From positions 73,708-137,707 of the forward strand of contig CAMCES010000001.1 in assembly GCA_945873925.1 (NCBI GenBank): 64,000 bases of DNA, read 5' to 3'. Below are positions 38,409 through 50,007 of the stretch, piece after piece (within the stretch, counting starts at the first letter, position 1; the number at the start of each line of letters is the position of its first letter). The position numbers and the translations under genes are program-made. Origin of the DNA: Bordetella parapertussis (lineage in GTDB: Bacteria > Pseudomonadota > Gammaproteobacteria > Burkholderiales > Burkholderiaceae_C). Under the pieces are notes generated by a model, which saw nothing but the letters and a program-made list of their open reading frames with translations, had not been told where the DNA came from and did no database searches.

Positions 38409-40694
38409 ATGAAATTTCGTTTCCCGATTGTCATCATTGACGAGGATTTTCGATCGGAAAATACCTCCGGCTTGGGGATTCGTGCTTTGGCACAAGCGAT
38501 TGAGGGTGAAGGCTATGAGGTGATGGGGGTCACCAGTTATGGCGACCTCAGTCAATTTGCGCAGCAGCAGTCTCGTGCAAGTGCATTCATTTTGTCGATT
38601 GACGATGAAGAATTCACACCAGGCCCCGATCTTGATCCAGCAGTGGTAAATTTGCGCAGTTTCATCGATGAAGTTCGTCGAAAAAATGCGGATGTTCCCA
38701 TTTATGTTTACGGCGAAACCAAAACATCCAGACATTTGCCCAATGACATCTTGCGTGAATTGCATGGTTTCATCCACATGTTTGAGGACACACCTGAATT
38801 TGTGGCCAGGCACATTATCCGTGAAGCAAAGAGTTACCTCGAGAGCGTTCAGCCACCTTTTTTCAAAGCCTTGCTCGATTACGCTGAGGATGGCTCTTAC
38901 TCATGGCACTGCCCTGGCCACTCCGGCGGCGTTGCCTTTTTGAAAAGCCCAGTTGGGCAAATGTTTCACCAGTTTTTCGGTGAAAACATGTTGCGTGCTG
39001 ACGTTTGCAATGCGGTCGAAGAGTTAGGTCAACTCTTAGACCATGATGGTGCGATTGGTGAAAGCGAGCGAAATGCTGCTCGTATCTTCAATGCCGACCA
39101 CTGCTATTTCGTCACCAATGGAACCAGCACCTCGAACAAAATTGTTTGGCATCACACAGTTGCGCCCGGCGATGTCGTGGTCGTCGATCGCAACTGCCAT
39201 AAGTCGGTTTTACACGCCATCATCATGACAGGCGCAGTCCCTGTTTTCTTGAAGCCTACACGCAATCACTTTGGCATCATTGGGCCCATACCCCAAAGTG
39301 AATTTGAACCTGCTGCGATCAAGGCAAAAATCAAAGTCAATCCACTGCTCAAAGGTTTGAATCTTGAAAAAATCAAACCTAAAGTGATGACTTTGACGCA
39401 ATCGACCTATGACGGCGTTCTGTACAACACCGAGACCATTAAAAAAATGCTTGACGGCTATGTCCCCAACCTGCATTTTGATGAGGCTTGGTTGCCACAT
39501 GCGGCATTCCACCCGTTTTATGGCACATATCACGCCATGGGAAAAAAACGTGAGCGACCCATGGAATCCATGGTGTATTCCACCCAGTCAGTTCACAAGT
39601 TGCTGGCCGGTATCAGTCAGGCGAGCCATGTTCTGGTGCAAGATTCGCAGCGCTACCATTTGGACAGGCATTTGTTCAATGAGGCCTATTTGATGCACAC
39701 CAGTACCAGTCCGCAGTACAGCATCATTGCCAGTTGTGATGTGGCCGCTGCCATGATGGAGCCGCCTGGTGGCACTGCATTGGTCGAGGAAAGCATTGCC
39801 GAAGCGTTGGACTTCAGGCGAGCCATGCGCAAAGTCGACGAGGAATATGGCAAGGACTGGTGGTTCAAGGTCTGGGGCCCTGATCACCTGGTTGAAGATG
39901 GTGTTGGACGCGCAGATGACTGGGTGATCAAGGCAGAAACAAAGTCAAGATCCAAAAAAAATGGTCCTGCCAATTGGCATGGCTTCGGTGATTTGGCAGA
40001 TGGTTTCAATATGCTCGACCCAATCAAGGCAACCATCGTTACGCCTGGTCTGGATTTGAATGGCAAATTCGATACTGTCGGCATACCTGCAAGCATCGTC
40101 ACAAAATTTTTGGCTGAACATGGTGTGATTGTGGAAAAAACCGGGCTTTACAGTTTTTTCATCATGTTCACCATTGGTATCACCAAAGGTCGCTGGAATT
40201 CTTTGTTGACAGCACTTCAGCAATTCAAGGACGACTACGATCGCAATCAACCCCTGTGGCGTATCTTGCCCGAGTTTTTAAAAAAAATGCCTGTTTATGA
40301 GCGCATGGGTTTGCGTGATCTTTGCCACCATATTCATATGCTCTATGCCAACCATGACATCGCCCGGCTCACCACGGAGATGTACCTCAGCGATTTAACC
40401 CCAGCCATGAAACCCAGTGATGCCTATGCCCAGATCGCGCACCGCAACACAGAGCGCGTCCCCATCGATGAACTCGAGGGCCGTATCACCACGAGTTTGG
40501 TCACCCCATATCCTCCAGGTATCCCTTTACTGATTCCCGGTGAGGTCTTTAATCAAACCATCGTTGACTACCTCAAGTTTGCGCGTGAATTCAATTTGAA
40601 ATGCCCCGGTTTTGAAACGGACATCCATGGATTGGTTGAACAAAAAGATGAGCTAGGTCATACCCATTACTTTGCTGATTGCGTCAAACGCTGA
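38409..40694 (+). CDS. Orn/Lys/Arg decarboxylase (PLP, fold III-type large form)
   Basis: Large inducible-type basic amino acid decarboxylases release CO2 and a polyamine precursor and consume protons. The protein (761 residues from ATG 38409) has an N-terminal wing domain resembling response-regulator receivers (PIVIIDEDFRSENTSGLG), the PLP domain with the WHCPGHSGG motif, FVTNGTSTSNKIV, LHFDEAWLPHA, the Schiff-base Lys in STQSVHKLLAG, and a C-terminal domain with SLVTPYPPGIPLLIPGE. GGAG before ATG 38409 fixes the start; GTG 38397 is less likely. Arginine, lysine or ornithine specificity cannot be decided. The mutase gene follows by 6 nt. Confidence 0.92.
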   Translation: MKFRFPIVIIDEDFRSENTSGLGIRALAQAIEGEGYEVMGVTSYGDLSQFAQQQSRASAFILSIDDEEFTPGPDLDPAVVNLRSFIDEVRRKNADVPIYVYGETKTSRHLPNDILRELHGFIHMFEDTPEFVARHIIREAKSYLESVQPPFFKALLDYAEDGSYSWHCPGHSGGVAFLKSPVGQMFHQFFGENMLRADVCNAVEELGQLLDHDGAIGESERNAARIFNADHCYFVTNGTSTSNKIVWHHTVAPGDVVVVDRNCHKSVLHAIIMTGAVPVFLKPTRNHFGIIGPIPQSEFEPAAIKAKIKVNPLLKGLNLEKIKPKVMTLTQSTYDGVLYNTETIKKMLDGYVPNLHFDEAWLPHAAFHPFYGTYHAMGKKRERPMESMVYSTQSVHKLLAGISQASHVLVQDSQRYHLDRHLFNEAYLMHTSTSPQYSIIASCDVAAAMMEPPGGTALVEESIAEALDFRRAMRKVDEEYGKDWWFKVWGPDHLVEDGVGRADDWVIKAETKSRSKKNGPANWHGFGDLADGFNMLDPIKATIVTPGLDLNGKFDTVGIPASIVTKFLAEHGVIVEKTGLYSFFIMFTIGITKGRWNSLLTALQQFKDDYDRNQPLWRILPEFLKKMPVYERMGLRDLCHHIHMLYANHDIARLTTEMYLSDLTPAMKPSDAYAQIAHRNTERVPIDELEGRITTSLVTPYPPGIPLLIPGEVFNQTIVDYLKFAREFNLKCPGFETDIHGLVEQKDELGHTHYFADCVKR

Positions 40695-40700
40695 AATGAC

Positions 40701-42887
40701 ATGACTACATCTTTCCCTGTTTTTGGCTCTCAATCTTTCTCCGATTGGGAAAAGGCCGCTATCAAGTCTGCGCCCCAAGGTGATTTGGGTCGTTTGAATT
40801 GGCAAACACCAGACGGCATCACTGTCAAGCCGCTCTACACGGCCCAAGATCTCGAAGGTTTGAGTTTCACCGATACCTTGCCCGGTTTTGCTCCTTTCCT
40901 TCGAGGACCTCAAGCCACCATGTTTTCGGTGCGACCTTGGACCATTCGTCAATATGCTGGGTTTTCGACTGCTGAAGAATCCAATGCTTTTTATCGCAAG
41001 GCACTGGCCGCGGGTGGGCAAGGTGTGTCAGTGGCTTTTGATTTGGCGACTCACCGGGGCTATGACTCCGACCATCCCCGGGTGATGGGGGACGTGGGTA
41101 AGGCGGGTGTGGCCATTGATTCGGTCGAAGACATGAAGGTTCTGTTTGACCAGATCCCCTTGGAAAAAGTTTCTGTGTCCATGACCATGAACGGTGCTGT
41201 GCTGCCAGTATTGGCTAGCTATATCGTTGCAGCCGAGGAGCAAGGTGTCTCACAAGCCCAATTGAGTGGAACCATTCAAAACGATATTCTCAAAGAGTTC
41301 ATGGTGAGAAATACCTATATCTACCCACCCGAACCCAGCATGCGCATCATTGGGGACATCATTGCTTACACCGCCGAGCACATGCCTAAATTCAACTCCA
41401 TCAGCATCAGCGGCTACCACATGCAAGAAGCAGGCGCCAATCAATCCCTTGAATTGGCGTTGACATTGGCGGATGGTCAAGAGTATGTGAAAACAGCCAT
41501 GGCCAAGGGCTTGGACGTAGATGCATTCGCCGGGCGCCTGTCTTTCTTTTGGGCCATTGGCATGAACTTCTATTTGGAAATTGCCAAGATGCGAGCAGCC
41601 CGCTTGCTGTGGTGTCGCATCATGCAAGCGGTGGGCGCCAAAAATCCGAGAAGCTGGATGCTGCGCACCCACTGTCAAACCTCTGGTTGGTCATTGACCG
41701 CGCAAGACCCTTACAACAACATTGTCAGAACCACGATCGAGGCCATGGCCGCCGTGTTTGGTGGCACCCAGAGCTTGCACACCAACAGCTTTGATGAGGC
41801 CATTGCCTTGCCAACCGAATTCGCATCCCGTATTGCGCGAAACACCCAATTGATCATTCAAGAAGAAACACATATTTCCAATGTGATCGATCCCTGGGCT
41901 GGCAGTTACATGATGGAAAAACTGACCCAAGACATGGCAGATCAAGCTTGGAAGATCATTGAAGAAGTTCAAACCATGGGTGGCATGACAAAGGCTGTCG
42001 GATCAGGCTGGGCCAAGTTGAAAATTGAAGCGGCTGCAGCCGACAAGCAAGCGCGGATTGATTCTGGCCAAGATGTCATTGTCGGTGTCAATAAATACAA
42101 ACTGGCAACTGAAGAGATGGTTGAGGCCCGCGAGATTGATAACATCTCAGTCCGTGAATCTCAAATTAAGCGTTTAAAAAACATCAAATCCCAGCGTGAC
42201 AGCCATGCAGTCCTCGGGGCTTTGGAAGCACTCACGCTGGCAGCTCAACAAAACACAGGCAATTTATTGGCGTTGACAGTCAATGCTATTCGTTTGCGAG
42301 CCACTGTGGGTGAAGTCAGTGATGCACTGGAAAAGGTGTATGGTCGCCACCGAGCTGACACCCAAAAAGTCAGTGGTGTTTATGCTGCCGCATATGACAG
42401 TGGCAGTCACGAGGGAGATACCATGGCTTATTGGGATCAACTCAAATCAGAAATTGCTGAATTTGCTTCGATTCAGGGCAGAAGACCTCGGGTAATGATT
42501 TCAAAACTGGGTCAGGATGGACATGACAGGGGTGCCAAAGTAGTTGCAACCGCGTTTGCTGATTTGGGGTTTGACGTCGACATGGGGCCTTTGTTTCAAA
42601 CCCCTGAAGAATGTGCACGTCAAGCCATTGAAAACGATGTGCATGCCGTCGGCGTCTCAACACTGGCTGCTGGTCACAAGACCTTGGTGCCTGCCATCAT
42701 CGATGAATTGAGAAAACAAGGCGGCAAGGACATCATCGTTTTTGTGGGGGGAGTGATTCCCAAGCAAGACCACGACATGCTTTACAAGAGCGGAGTCAAA
42801 GGTATTTATGGTCCAGGTACGCCCATTCCCGTCAGTGCAAAAGATGTGTTGCACCAAATCCAATTGGCTTTAGGACAAGCCAAATAA
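40701..42887 (+). CDS. scpA: Methylmalonyl-CoA mutase, single-chain
   Basis: The enzyme rearranges (R)-methylmalonyl-CoA to succinyl-CoA with adenosylcobalamin. The 728-residue protein has the substrate TIM barrel ([15 protein letters not shown], then [29 protein letters not shown]) and a C-terminal cobalamin domain with DGHDRG, His608 being the lower ligand. Its length and the fused B12 domain match the catalytic large subunit type that works as a homodimer. It leads meaB-pccB-pccA-epimerase and starts 6 nt after the decarboxylase stop. Confidence 0.95.
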   Translation: MTTSFPVFGSQSFSDWEKAAIKSAPQGDLGRLNWQTPDGITVKPLYTAQDLEGLSFTDTLPGFAPFLRGPQATMFSVRPWTIRQYAGFSTAEESNAFYRKALAAGGQGVSVAFDLATHRGYDSDHPRVMGDVGKAGVAIDSVEDMKVLFDQIPLEKVSVSMTMNGAVLPVLASYIVAAEEQGVSQAQLSGTIQNDILKEFMVRNTYIYPPEPSMRIIGDIIAYTAEHMPKFNSISISGYHMQEAGANQSLELALTLADGQEYVKTAMAKGLDVDAFAGRLSFFWAIGMNFYLEIAKMRAARLLWCRIMQAVGAKNPRSWMLRTHCQTSGWSLTAQDPYNNIVRTTIEAMAAVFGGTQSLHTNSFDEAIALPTEFASRIARNTQLIIQEETHISNVIDPWAGSYMMEKLTQDMADQAWKIIEEVQTMGGMTKAVGSGWAKLKIEAAAADKQARIDSGQDVIVGVNKYKLATEEMVEAREIDNISVRESQIKRLKNIKSQRDSHAVLGALEALTLAAQQNTGNLLALTVNAIRLRATVGEVSDALEKVYGRHRADTQKVSGVYAAAYDSGSHEGDTMAYWDQLKSEIAEFASIQGRRPRVMISKLGQDGHDRGAKVVATAFADLGFDVDMGPLFQTPEECARQAIENDVHAVGVSTLAAGHKTLVPAIIDELRKQGGKDIIVFVGGVIPKQDHDMLYKSGVKGIYGPGTPIPVSAKDVLHQIQLALGQAK

Positions 42888-42902
42888 TTTGCTGATCTTT
42901 GC

Positions 42903-43940
42903 ATGAGTGACCACAAGATATTGGCAGATTTGATTGTGCGTGGCGATCAACTCAGCCGCCGACGTGCGATGTCCAAAGCGATCACATTGATCGAATCTAC
43001 CCGCGCAGACCATCGACAACAGGCCGATGAATTATTGACGGATGTGCTTCCCCATTCTGGACGTTCCATGCGCATTGGGCTCAGTGGTGTGCCAGGTGTT
43101 GGTAAAAGCACCTTGATTGAGAGCTTGGGCTTGAGACTGATTCAAGCCGGTCACAAGGTGGCTGTATTGGCCATCGACCCTTCCTCCAGCCTTTCAGGTG
43201 GCTCCATTTTGGGCGACAAAACCCGTATGGAGAGGCTGTCAGTGAGCATGGATGCCTACATCAGGCCAAGCCCCAGCAGTGGTTCCTTGGGTGGTGTTGC
43301 TGAAAAAACCCGGGAATGTATGTTGATTTGTGAGGCGGCCGGTTATGACATCGTCATCGTCGAGACAGTTGGCGTTGGGCAAAGCGAATACGCCGTCGCA
43401 GGCATGACAGACATTTTCATACTGATGCAACTGCCCAACGCTGGCGATGACTTGCAGGCCATCAAAAAAGGCGTGATGGAGTTGGCTGATTTGGTCCTTG
43501 TCAACAAGCTTGATTTGGACAGTAAAGCGGCCGAGCGTGCCAAAAACCAGGTTGAAACGGCATTGCACTTGGCAAGTCATTTTGATGGGATGTCCCCTGA
43601 TGAGCCTGCCAAGACTTGGTCTCCTGAGGTGCTCATGCTGAGCGCTTTGAACGGCATTGGGCTTGATCTTGTTTGGAGCAAAGTGCTTGAGTTTCAGCGC
43701 TTACAAGCCGCCAACGGTATGGCCGAAGTCAGGCGTCAAAGCCAAGCCATTCAATGGATGAATGACTTGATAATGGCTGGCTTAAAACAGTCTTTTTTTG
43801 CAGACCCGAAGGTTGCTGGACAAATACCACAATTACGCCGACAGGTGCTCGAAGGTCGCTTGGCTTCCTCCACCGCAGCAAGGCAACTTCTGGCTGCCTG
43901 GCCATCGAGTGATCCTGCCAGCACAATTCAAAAACATTGA
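42903..43940 (+). CDS. meaB: Methylmalonyl-CoA mutase-associated GTPase
   Basis: MeaB (ArgK family) is a G3E GTPase that protects and reloads cobalamin on methylmalonyl-CoA mutase. The 345-residue protein has the P-loop GVPGVGKST near residue 62, the AIDPSSSLSGGSILGDKTRM block, ETVGVGQSE (switch II) and the NKLD guanine motif. It lies 15 nt after the mutase gene, its partner. The old name ArgK (arginine transport kinase) does not apply in this context. Confidence 0.95.
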   Translation: MSDHKILADLIVRGDQLSRRRAMSKAITLIESTRADHRQQADELLTDVLPHSGRSMRIGLSGVPGVGKSTLIESLGLRLIQAGHKVAVLAIDPSSSLSGGSILGDKTRMERLSVSMDAYIRPSPSSGSLGGVAEKTRECMLICEAAGYDIVIVETVGVGQSEYAVAGMTDIFILMQLPNAGDDLQAIKKGVMELADLVLVNKLDLDSKAAERAKNQVETALHLASHFDGMSPDEPAKTWSPEVLMLSALNGIGLDLVWSKVLEFQRLQAANGMAEVRRQSQAIQWMNDLIMAGLKQSFFADPKVAGQIPQLRRQVLEGRLASSTAARQLLAAWPSSDPASTIQKH

Positions 43941-43955
43941 CTCAGAGGCCTGAAG

Positions 43956-45488
43956 ATGCAAGAAATCATTCATCAACTGGAAGAAAAACGAGCAGCAGCA
44001 CGGATGGGCGGTGGTGAAAAGCGGATTGCAGCTCAACACGCCAAGGGCAAATTGACTGCCCGCGAACGCTTAGAGATCTTGTTGGATGAAGGCACCTTCG
44101 AAGAATGGGATATGTTCGTGGAGCACCGGTGCACGGACTTTGGGATGCAAGACTCCAAAATTCCCGGTGATGGTGTCGTGACAGGCTACGGCATGATCAA
44201 TGGGCGTTTGGTGTTTGTATTCAGCCAAGACTTCACGGTTTACGGTGGCGCATTATCTGAATCCCATGCTGAAAAAATCTGCAAGATCATGGACCAAGCC
44301 ATGAAGGTCGGTGCGCCGGTTATCGGATTGAATGATTCAGGTGGCGCACGTATTCAAGAGGGCGTGGCCTCACTCGGTGGCTATGCAGAGGTGTTTCAGC
44401 GCAATGTGCTGGCCAGTGGCGTCATTCCACAAATCAGCATGATCATGGGTCCTTCGGCGGGTGGTGCTGTGTATTCACCTGCATTGACCGATTTTATTTT
44501 CATGGTCAAAGACAGCTCTTACATGTTCGTGACAGGTCCAGATGTCGTCAAAACCGTCACCCATGAGGAGGTCAGCGCCGAAGAACTGGGTGGAGCCATC
44601 ACCCACACGACCAAAAGCGGTGTGGCTGATTTGGCTTTCAACAATGATGTCGAGGCCTTGCTGATGTTGCGTCGCCTCTATAACTACTTGCCCCTGAACA
44701 ACCGAGAAAAACCGCCGGTTCGCCCAAGCGGTGATCCAACCGACAGGATGGATGCCAGTTTGGACACATTGGTACCCGACAACCCCAACATGCCCTATGA
44801 CATGAAGGAGTTGATCATCAAAGCAGTAGATGACGGAGATTTTTTTGAACTGCAGCCAGAATACGCTAAGAATATTTTGATTGGATTCGCGCGCATGGCC
44901 GGTCAAACCGTGGGGATTGTGGCCAATCAACCCTTGGTCTTGGCAGGATGCTTGGACATCAAGAGCAGCATCAAAGCAGCCCGGTTTGTGCGTTTCTGCG
45001 ACGCATTCAACATCCCTGTCATCACTTTTGTGGACGTCCCTGGGTTCATGCCTGGAACTTCACAAGAGTTTGGCGGCATCATCAAGCATGGTGCCAAACT
45101 GCTCTATGCATATGCAGAGTGCACTGTGCCCAAAATCACTGTCATTACACGCAAGGCCTATGGTGGTGCCTATGATGTGATGGCATCCAAACATCTGCGT
45201 GGCGATGTCAATTTTGCATGGCCCCATGCGGAAATTGCGGTCATGGGAGCCAAGGGTGCTGTTGAAATCATCTTTCGCGAGGACAAGGGCGACCCAGTTA
45301 AATTGGTGGCCAAAGAAGCCGAGTATAAGGAGCGCTTTGCCAATCCTTTCGTGGCCGGTGCGCGTGGTTTCATTGACGACGTGATCCTTCCCAGTGAAAC
45401 AAGAAAGCGCATCTGTCGCTCCTTGGTGATGCTTAAAGATAAAAAAGTTGAAAACCCGTGGCGCAAACACGGCAACCTACCGCTGTGA
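43956..45488 (+). CDS. pccB: Propionyl-CoA carboxylase beta subunit
   Basis: The subunit transfers carboxyl from biotin to propionyl-CoA, forming methylmalonyl-CoA. The 510-residue carboxyltransferase has two crotonase-like halves: [14 protein letters not shown] and [17 protein letters not shown] in the first, [13 protein letters not shown] and [14 protein letters not shown] in the second. The Asp in the second acyl-CoA pocket (…FCDAFNIPV region) and the operon support propionyl-CoA over acetyl-CoA as substrate. It follows meaB by 15 nt and precedes pccA by 17 nt. Confidence 0.93.
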   Translation: MQEIIHQLEEKRAAARMGGGEKRIAAQHAKGKLTARERLEILLDEGTFEEWDMFVEHRCTDFGMQDSKIPGDGVVTGYGMINGRLVFVFSQDFTVYGGALSESHAEKICKIMDQAMKVGAPVIGLNDSGGARIQEGVASLGGYAEVFQRNVLASGVIPQISMIMGPSAGGAVYSPALTDFIFMVKDSSYMFVTGPDVVKTVTHEEVSAEELGGAITHTTKSGVADLAFNNDVEALLMLRRLYNYLPLNNREKPPVRPSGDPTDRMDASLDTLVPDNPNMPYDMKELIIKAVDDGDFFELQPEYAKNILIGFARMAGQTVGIVANQPLVLAGCLDIKSSIKAARFVRFCDAFNIPVITFVDVPGFMPGTSQEFGGIIKHGAKLLYAYAECTVPKITVITRKAYGGAYDVMASKHLRGDVNFAWPHAEIAVMGAKGAVEIIFREDKGDPVKLVAKEAEYKERFANPFVAGARGFIDDVILPSETRKRICRSLVMLKDKKVENPWRKHGNLPL

Positions 45489-45505
45489 TCGCTCTGGAGA
45501 AAAGC

Positions 45506-47551
45506 ATGTTTTCAAAAATATTGGTTGCCAACCGTGGCGAAATCGCCTGTCGAGTCATCGCAACTGCCCGCCGAATGGGTATTGCAACCGTTGCCGTTTA
45601 CTCCGAAGCAGACAAAAACGCGCGCCATGTGGCATTGGCTGATGAGTCTGTGTTGATTGGGCCAGCTGCCAGCCGTGAAAGCTATTTGAAGGGCGATGTG
45701 ATCATTGCGGCAGCCAAGAGGACAGGTGCACAAGCCATCCATCCAGGCTATGGTTTTTTAAGTGAGAACGAAGATTTCGCTCGTGTATGTGAAGAACAAG
45801 GTGTGGTCTTCATTGGTCCAAAGCACCAGGCAATTGCTGCCATGGGTGACAAAATTGCCTCTAAGAAATTGGCTGCACAAGCCAAGGTCAATACCATCCC
45901 CGGTTTCAATGAGGCCATTGAATCAGCAGCTCAAGCTGTTGAGATAGCAAAAGGCATTGGCTATCCCGTGATGATCAAGGCCTCTGCTGGTGGCGGTGGC
46001 AAGGGCTTGAGGGTCGCCTTCAATGACAAGGAAGCACACGAGGGATTCACGTCTTGCCGCAATGAAGCCCGCAATAGTTTTGGTGATGACCGGGTCTTCA
46101 TCGAAAAGTTTGTGGAAGAGCCCAGGCACATTGAAATTCAATTGTTGGGTGATGGTCATGGCAACGTGGTTTATCTCAATGAGCGTGAATGCTCTATTCA
46201 GCGGCGCCATCAAAAAGTCATTGAAGAAGCACCGTCTCCCTTTATCAGTGATGAAACCCGACAGGCCATGGGACTGCAAGCGGTGGCGTTGGCAAAAGCG
46301 GTCAATTACCAAAGTGCCGGCACGGTTGAATTCGTGGTGGGCAAGGACCAGCATTTTTATTTTCTGGAGATGAACACCCGGCTTCAAGTCGAACACCCAG
46401 TAACTGAGGCCATCACTGGCTTGGATTTGGTTGAATGGATGATTCGTGTGGCTGCTGATGAAAAATTGCCTTTTGGCCAGCAAGATATCCAACGCAACGG
46501 TTGGGCTATCGAATGCCGTATCAATGCCGAAGATCCGTTTCGAAATTTCTTGCCCTCTACCGGTCGTTTGGTGCGCTTTCAGCCCCCCGCACAAACCATG
46601 TTTCAAGCCAACACAAGCAATTTGTATGGTGTGCGAGTCGATACTGGTGTGCAAGAGGGTGGCGAAATATCCATGCATTACGACTCCATGATCGCCAAGC
46701 TGATTGTGCATGGACGTGACCGAACGGATGCGCTACAAAAGATGCGCGAAGCACTCAACGGATTTGTGATTCGCGGCATCAGTTCGAACATCCCATTCCA
46801 GTCTGCTTTGTTGGCACATCCTGAATTTGTATCAGGGGAGTTCAACACTGGATTCATTGCAAGCCATTTCAGCAAGGGTTTCCGTGCTGACAATGTCGCG
46901 CATGCCGACCCTGATTTTTTGGTGGCCTTGGCCGCTTTTGTGCGGCGTAAATCCCGGGAGCGTGCAGCCAGCTTAAGTGGACAGTTGCCGGGCTATGACG
47001 TCAAAGTGGGAAAAATCTATACCGTCATCACACTGAGTTCAGAGGGACAACACCACTTTGACGAGGTGGAAGTGGACGATGTGGGCGGATTGGGCACAGC
47101 AGTGATCAAGCTCAATGGAAAAAACTACGCGATTCAAAGCCATTCGCGAATCAATGACATTGCCATTCAAGGAACGGTGAACGGTCAGTCTTTCGTCGCC
47201 CAGGTTGAGCGTGGTTCTGTGAAAAACCCCCTGGTTTTACAAATCCAGCACCATGGGCGTCGCATTGACGCTTTGGTGGTTTCCCCACGCATGGCAGAGT
47301 TGTATCGCCAAATGCCTTTCAAAGCCCCGCCTGACTTGAGTCGGTTCGTGCTTTCCCCCATGCCTGGATTGCTGGTGGATGTTGCCGTGGAGCCTGGACA
47401 GAAGGTTCAAGAGGGTGAACGAGTGGCTGTGATTGAAGCCATGAAAATGGAAAACGTCTTGTTTGCAACCCAGGACGGTGTCGTTAAATCAGTGATGGCA
47501 AAAAAAGGTGAATCTCTCACGGTAGACCAAGTGATTGTGGAGTTTGTATGA
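45506..47551 (+). CDS. pccA: Propionyl-CoA carboxylase alpha subunit (biotin carboxylase/BCCP)
   Basis: The subunit carboxylates its own biotin with ATP and bicarbonate. The 681-residue protein has the biotin carboxylase ATP-grasp unit ([18 protein letters not shown], then [44 protein letters not shown]), a BT linker domain and a C-terminal biotinyl domain with Lys647 in EAMKMEN. ATG 45506 follows GGAGA; upstream reading overlaps pccB. The stop overlaps the epimerase ATG (ATGA). Confidence 0.95.
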   Translation: MFSKILVANRGEIACRVIATARRMGIATVAVYSEADKNARHVALADESVLIGPAASRESYLKGDVIIAAAKRTGAQAIHPGYGFLSENEDFARVCEEQGVVFIGPKHQAIAAMGDKIASKKLAAQAKVNTIPGFNEAIESAAQAVEIAKGIGYPVMIKASAGGGGKGLRVAFNDKEAHEGFTSCRNEARNSFGDDRVFIEKFVEEPRHIEIQLLGDGHGNVVYLNERECSIQRRHQKVIEEAPSPFISDETRQAMGLQAVALAKAVNYQSAGTVEFVVGKDQHFYFLEMNTRLQVEHPVTEAITGLDLVEWMIRVAADEKLPFGQQDIQRNGWAIECRINAEDPFRNFLPSTGRLVRFQPPAQTMFQANTSNLYGVRVDTGVQEGGEISMHYDSMIAKLIVHGRDRTDALQKMREALNGFVIRGISSNIPFQSALLAHPEFVSGEFNTGFIASHFSKGFRADNVAHADPDFLVALAAFVRRKSRERAASLSGQLPGYDVKVGKIYTVITLSSEGQHHFDEVEVDDVGGLGTAVIKLNGKNYAIQSHSRINDIAIQGTVNGQSFVAQVERGSVKNPLVLQIQHHGRRIDALVVSPRMAELYRQMPFKAPPDLSRFVLSPMPGLLVDVAVEPGQKVQEGERVAVIEAMKMENVLFATQDGVVKSVMAKKGESLTVDQVIVEFV

Positions 47552-48042
47552 AACGCCCTTTCAAGGTGCTGGGTGTCCAACAAGTGGCTATTGGTGGGGA
47601 AGACAAACAGCGGCTTCGCCACCTCTGGGTTGAGCTGCTTGGTCTGGAAGTCACCGGCAGTTTCCAAAGTGAGCGTGAAAATGTAGATGAAGACATTTGT
47701 TCAATCGGTTCGGGCCCATTCAAAGTAGAAGTCGATCTGATGCAGCCCATGGACATTGCCAAAAAACCTGCAGTACACACCACACCCTTGAACCATGTTG
47801 GTTTGTGGGTTGACGACTTGCCACAGGCTGTGTTTTGGTTAAGCAAGCAAGGCGTTCGGTTTGCGCCAGGCGGTATACGCAAGGGCGCGGCTGGCTTTGA
47901 CATCACTTTTGTGCACCCGAAGGGAAACGATGAATATCCTATGGGTGGAGAAGGGGTGTTGATTGAATTGGTTCAAGCACCCAATGAGGTGATCAGTGCC
48001 TATGCCACTTTGTCAACATTTGGACTGGGGTCGTCAGGCTGA
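47548..48042 (+). CDS. Methylmalonyl-CoA epimerase-like VOC protein
   Basis: The 164-residue vicinal-oxygen-chelate protein has two VOC modules: a first with [14 protein letters not shown] and [12 protein letters not shown], and a second with [18 protein letters not shown] and the late Glu in GVLIELVQ. Metal-ligand His and Glu positions are plausible for methylmalonyl-CoA epimerase, which converts the (S) product of the carboxylase to the (R) substrate of the mutase. Overlap with pccA (ATGA) and the absence of another epimerase in the operon make this the natural assignment, but the sequence is longer than the usual ~135-150 residues, so I leave the symbol empty. Confidence 0.8.
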   Translation: MKRPFKVLGVQQVAIGGEDKQRLRHLWVELLGLEVTGSFQSERENVDEDICSIGSGPFKVEVDLMQPMDIAKKPAVHTTPLNHVGLWVDDLPQAVFWLSKQGVRFAPGGIRKGAAGFDITFVHPKGNDEYPMGGEGVLIELVQAPNEVISAYATLSTFGLGSSG

Positions 48043-48636
48043 CGGTGGGTGATTGCCAGCAGCCTTGGCTTTTGCACGCGCCAATGCTTGTTCCACACGG
48101 TTTGATTTTTTCAGCGCATCATTTCCTTGAGATTCATTTGGATTTGACCGAAGCCTTGCTTGTCTAGCGGCATAACGAGTGGCTGCTTGAGATGCTTGTT
48201 GGCTTGTCCATGCTGCCCATGCCGTTTGATTGCCTGTGACATTTTCAAGTTCAATGCAATCGACGGGACAAACCGGCAAGCACAACTCACAACCTGTACA
48301 AACCTGTTCAATCACAGTGTGCATGCGCTTATGGGTGCCAACGATGGCGTCGACAGGACAGGCTTGAATGCACAAGGTACAACCGATGCACCAGTCTTCG
48401 TCGATGTAAGCCAAGTGCCTGGGCCCTTCTTGGCCATGTGCTTGGTTGAGTGGTTGAGGCGCTTGGCCCATCAAGAGCGCAAGCTTTGAAACCCCCTCCT
48501 GACCCCCTGGCGGACATTGGTTGATGGCTGCGTTTTCCAGGGCAATCGCCTGCGCGTAGGCAGCGCAATCTTGAAAACCGCAACGTTGACATTGCGTCTG
48601 TGGCAACACCGCAAGAATGCTTGAAACAGAAATCAC
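48034..48636 (-). CDS. RnfB-like ferredoxin, stand-alone
   Basis: The 200-residue protein has the RnfB-type Fe-S domain at the N-terminus ([15 protein letters not shown] with a later Cys in QCPPGG) and two 4Fe-4S motifs, [14 protein letters not shown] and [14 protein letters not shown]. The tail is Ala/Arg/Lys-rich. RnfB is the electron-entry subunit of the Rnf/Rsx complex, but the N-terminal membrane helix and the genes rnfA, C, D, G and E are absent here. The GTG start at 48636 overlaps the phaZ stop (GTGA), so it is coupled to phaZ. It overlaps the epimerase 3' end by 9 nt. It probably acts as a soluble electron carrier; the partner is unknown. Confidence 0.85.
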   Translation of the reverse strand: MISVSSILAVLPQTQCQRCGFQDCAAYAQAIALENAAINQCPPGGQEGVSKLALLMGQAPQPLNQAHGQEGPRHLAYIDEDWCIGCTLCIQACPVDAIVGTHKRMHTVIEQVCTGCELCLPVCPVDCIELENVTGNQTAWAAWTSQQASQAATRYAARQARLRSNPNESQGNDALKKSNRVEQALARAKAKAAGNHPPSA

Positions 48637-49988
48637 TTGGCAGTGGTGGGACGACCGCGCAGCGGCGCTTTGACTTTGCTTGCCAGCTTGGTCTGGGCGG
48701 TTCTGGCTGGTCGCTTGGGTGCAACATGGTGGTGACTCAAGATGAACTCTCGCACCTGCGGATACACCGCATCACGCCAACGTCGACCACTGAAGATGCC
48801 GTAGTGCCCAGCTCCCATGGCTTCGAAATGCATTTTTTGGTTGGAAGGAATTCCACTGCACAATTTCAAGGCAGCTTTGGTTTGTCCAGATCCAGAAATA
48901 TCATCTAATTCGCCCTCGACAGTCAATAAACCACAGTGGGTGATGTCCTGTGGTCGAACCCTCTCCATGTTGCCGGCGGCTGACTTGACATCCCAGGTTC
49001 CTCGCACCAGTTTGAAATCTTGAAAAACAATGGCGATGGTTTCGAGGTAGTAATCCGCATCCATGTCCAGCACAGCGTTGTACTCGTCATAAAACTGACG
49101 GTGTGATTCCGCGCTTGAGTTGTCACCTTTGATTAAGTCTTTGAAATAGTCGTAATGACTTTTCAAGTGACGGTCTGGGTTCATTGCCACAAAGCCGGAA
49201 TGTTGCAAAAAACCGGGGTACACACGTCGACCCGCACCCGGGAAAGAGCTGGGTACTTTGTAGATGACGTTGTTTTCAAACCAGTTGTGGCTTTTGTTCA
49301 TTGCCAAATTGTTGACGGCGGTCGGCGATTTGGTCGCATCAATCGGTCCACCCATCATGGTCATGCTCAGTGGCAATGTTTCACCGCGACTGGCCATCAA
49401 AGAGACAGCGGCCAAAACCGGCACAGTCGGCTGACATACGCTCACCACATGGCAATGTCCATCGGTGCTTTGAATATGACGGATGAACGCTTGAACATAA
49501 TCAATGTAGTCATCCAAATGGAATTCGCCTTCGCTCAATGGCACCATTCGTGCATTTTTCCAATCTGTGATGAAGACTTTGTGGTCTTTCATCATGGTGC
49601 TGACTGTGTCACGCAGCAGGGTGGCGTAATGTCCAGACAGTGGCGCCACGATCAAAACCGCGGGCAGCTTTTTCATGGTCTCGAGCGTGGCAGCGTTGTC
49701 GCTGAAGCATTTGAACAGACGCAATTCACAAAATGCTTTGTCCATCTCAATGCATTCTTGGACAGCCACATCCGAACCGTTGATCTTGACACTGTTGATC
49801 CCAAAAACAGGTTTGACATAGTCCTTGCCGAGCCTGTAGATCAAGTCGTAATAAGCAGACACCCGGTGAATCATCGGGATTTGCGCAGCTGGAGTGGAGG
49901 GGTTTGCCAGCATTTTCGAGGTGGCCAATGCAAATTCTGCAAAGGGTTCCATCATGGCCCGTTGGGCTTCATAAAATTGGTAGAGCAT
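48633..49988 (-). CDS. phaZ: Intracellular PHB depolymerase, PhaZ1 type
   Basis: PhaZ1 depolymerises native PHB granules in the cytoplasm. The 451-residue protein has the typical [16 protein letters not shown] start, the nucleophile Cys185 in SVCQPTVP, an Asp in the [12 protein letters not shown] segment (about 358-369) and His395 in [14 protein letters not shown]. These are the hallmarks of the Ralstonia-type enzyme, which has about 419 residues. The extra C-terminal tail (419-451) is strongly basic and holds RGRP at 444-447, AT-hook-like. A TTGCAGTGCAA palindrome lies 20-30 nt upstream of the ATG. Confidence 0.93.
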   Translation of the reverse strand: MLYQFYEAQRAMMEPFAEFALATSKMLANPSTPAAQIPMIHRVSAYYDLIYRLGKDYVKPVFGINSVKINGSDVAVQECIEMDKAFCELRLFKCFSDNAATLETMKKLPAVLIVAPLSGHYATLLRDTVSTMMKDHKVFITDWKNARMVPLSEGEFHLDDYIDYVQAFIRHIQSTDGHCHVVSVCQPTVPVLAAVSLMASRGETLPLSMTMMGGPIDATKSPTAVNNLAMNKSHNWFENNVIYKVPSSFPGAGRRVYPGFLQHSGFVAMNPDRHLKSHYDYFKDLIKGDNSSAESHRQFYDEYNAVLDMDADYYLETIAIVFQDFKLVRGTWDVKSAAGNMERVRPQDITHCGLLTVEGELDDISGSGQTKAALKLCSGIPSNQKMHFEAMGAGHYGIFSGRRWRDAVYPQVREFILSHHHVAPKRPARTAQTKLASKVKAPLRGRPTTAK

Positions 49989-50007
49989 TTAACACCTCGA
50001 ACAGTTG

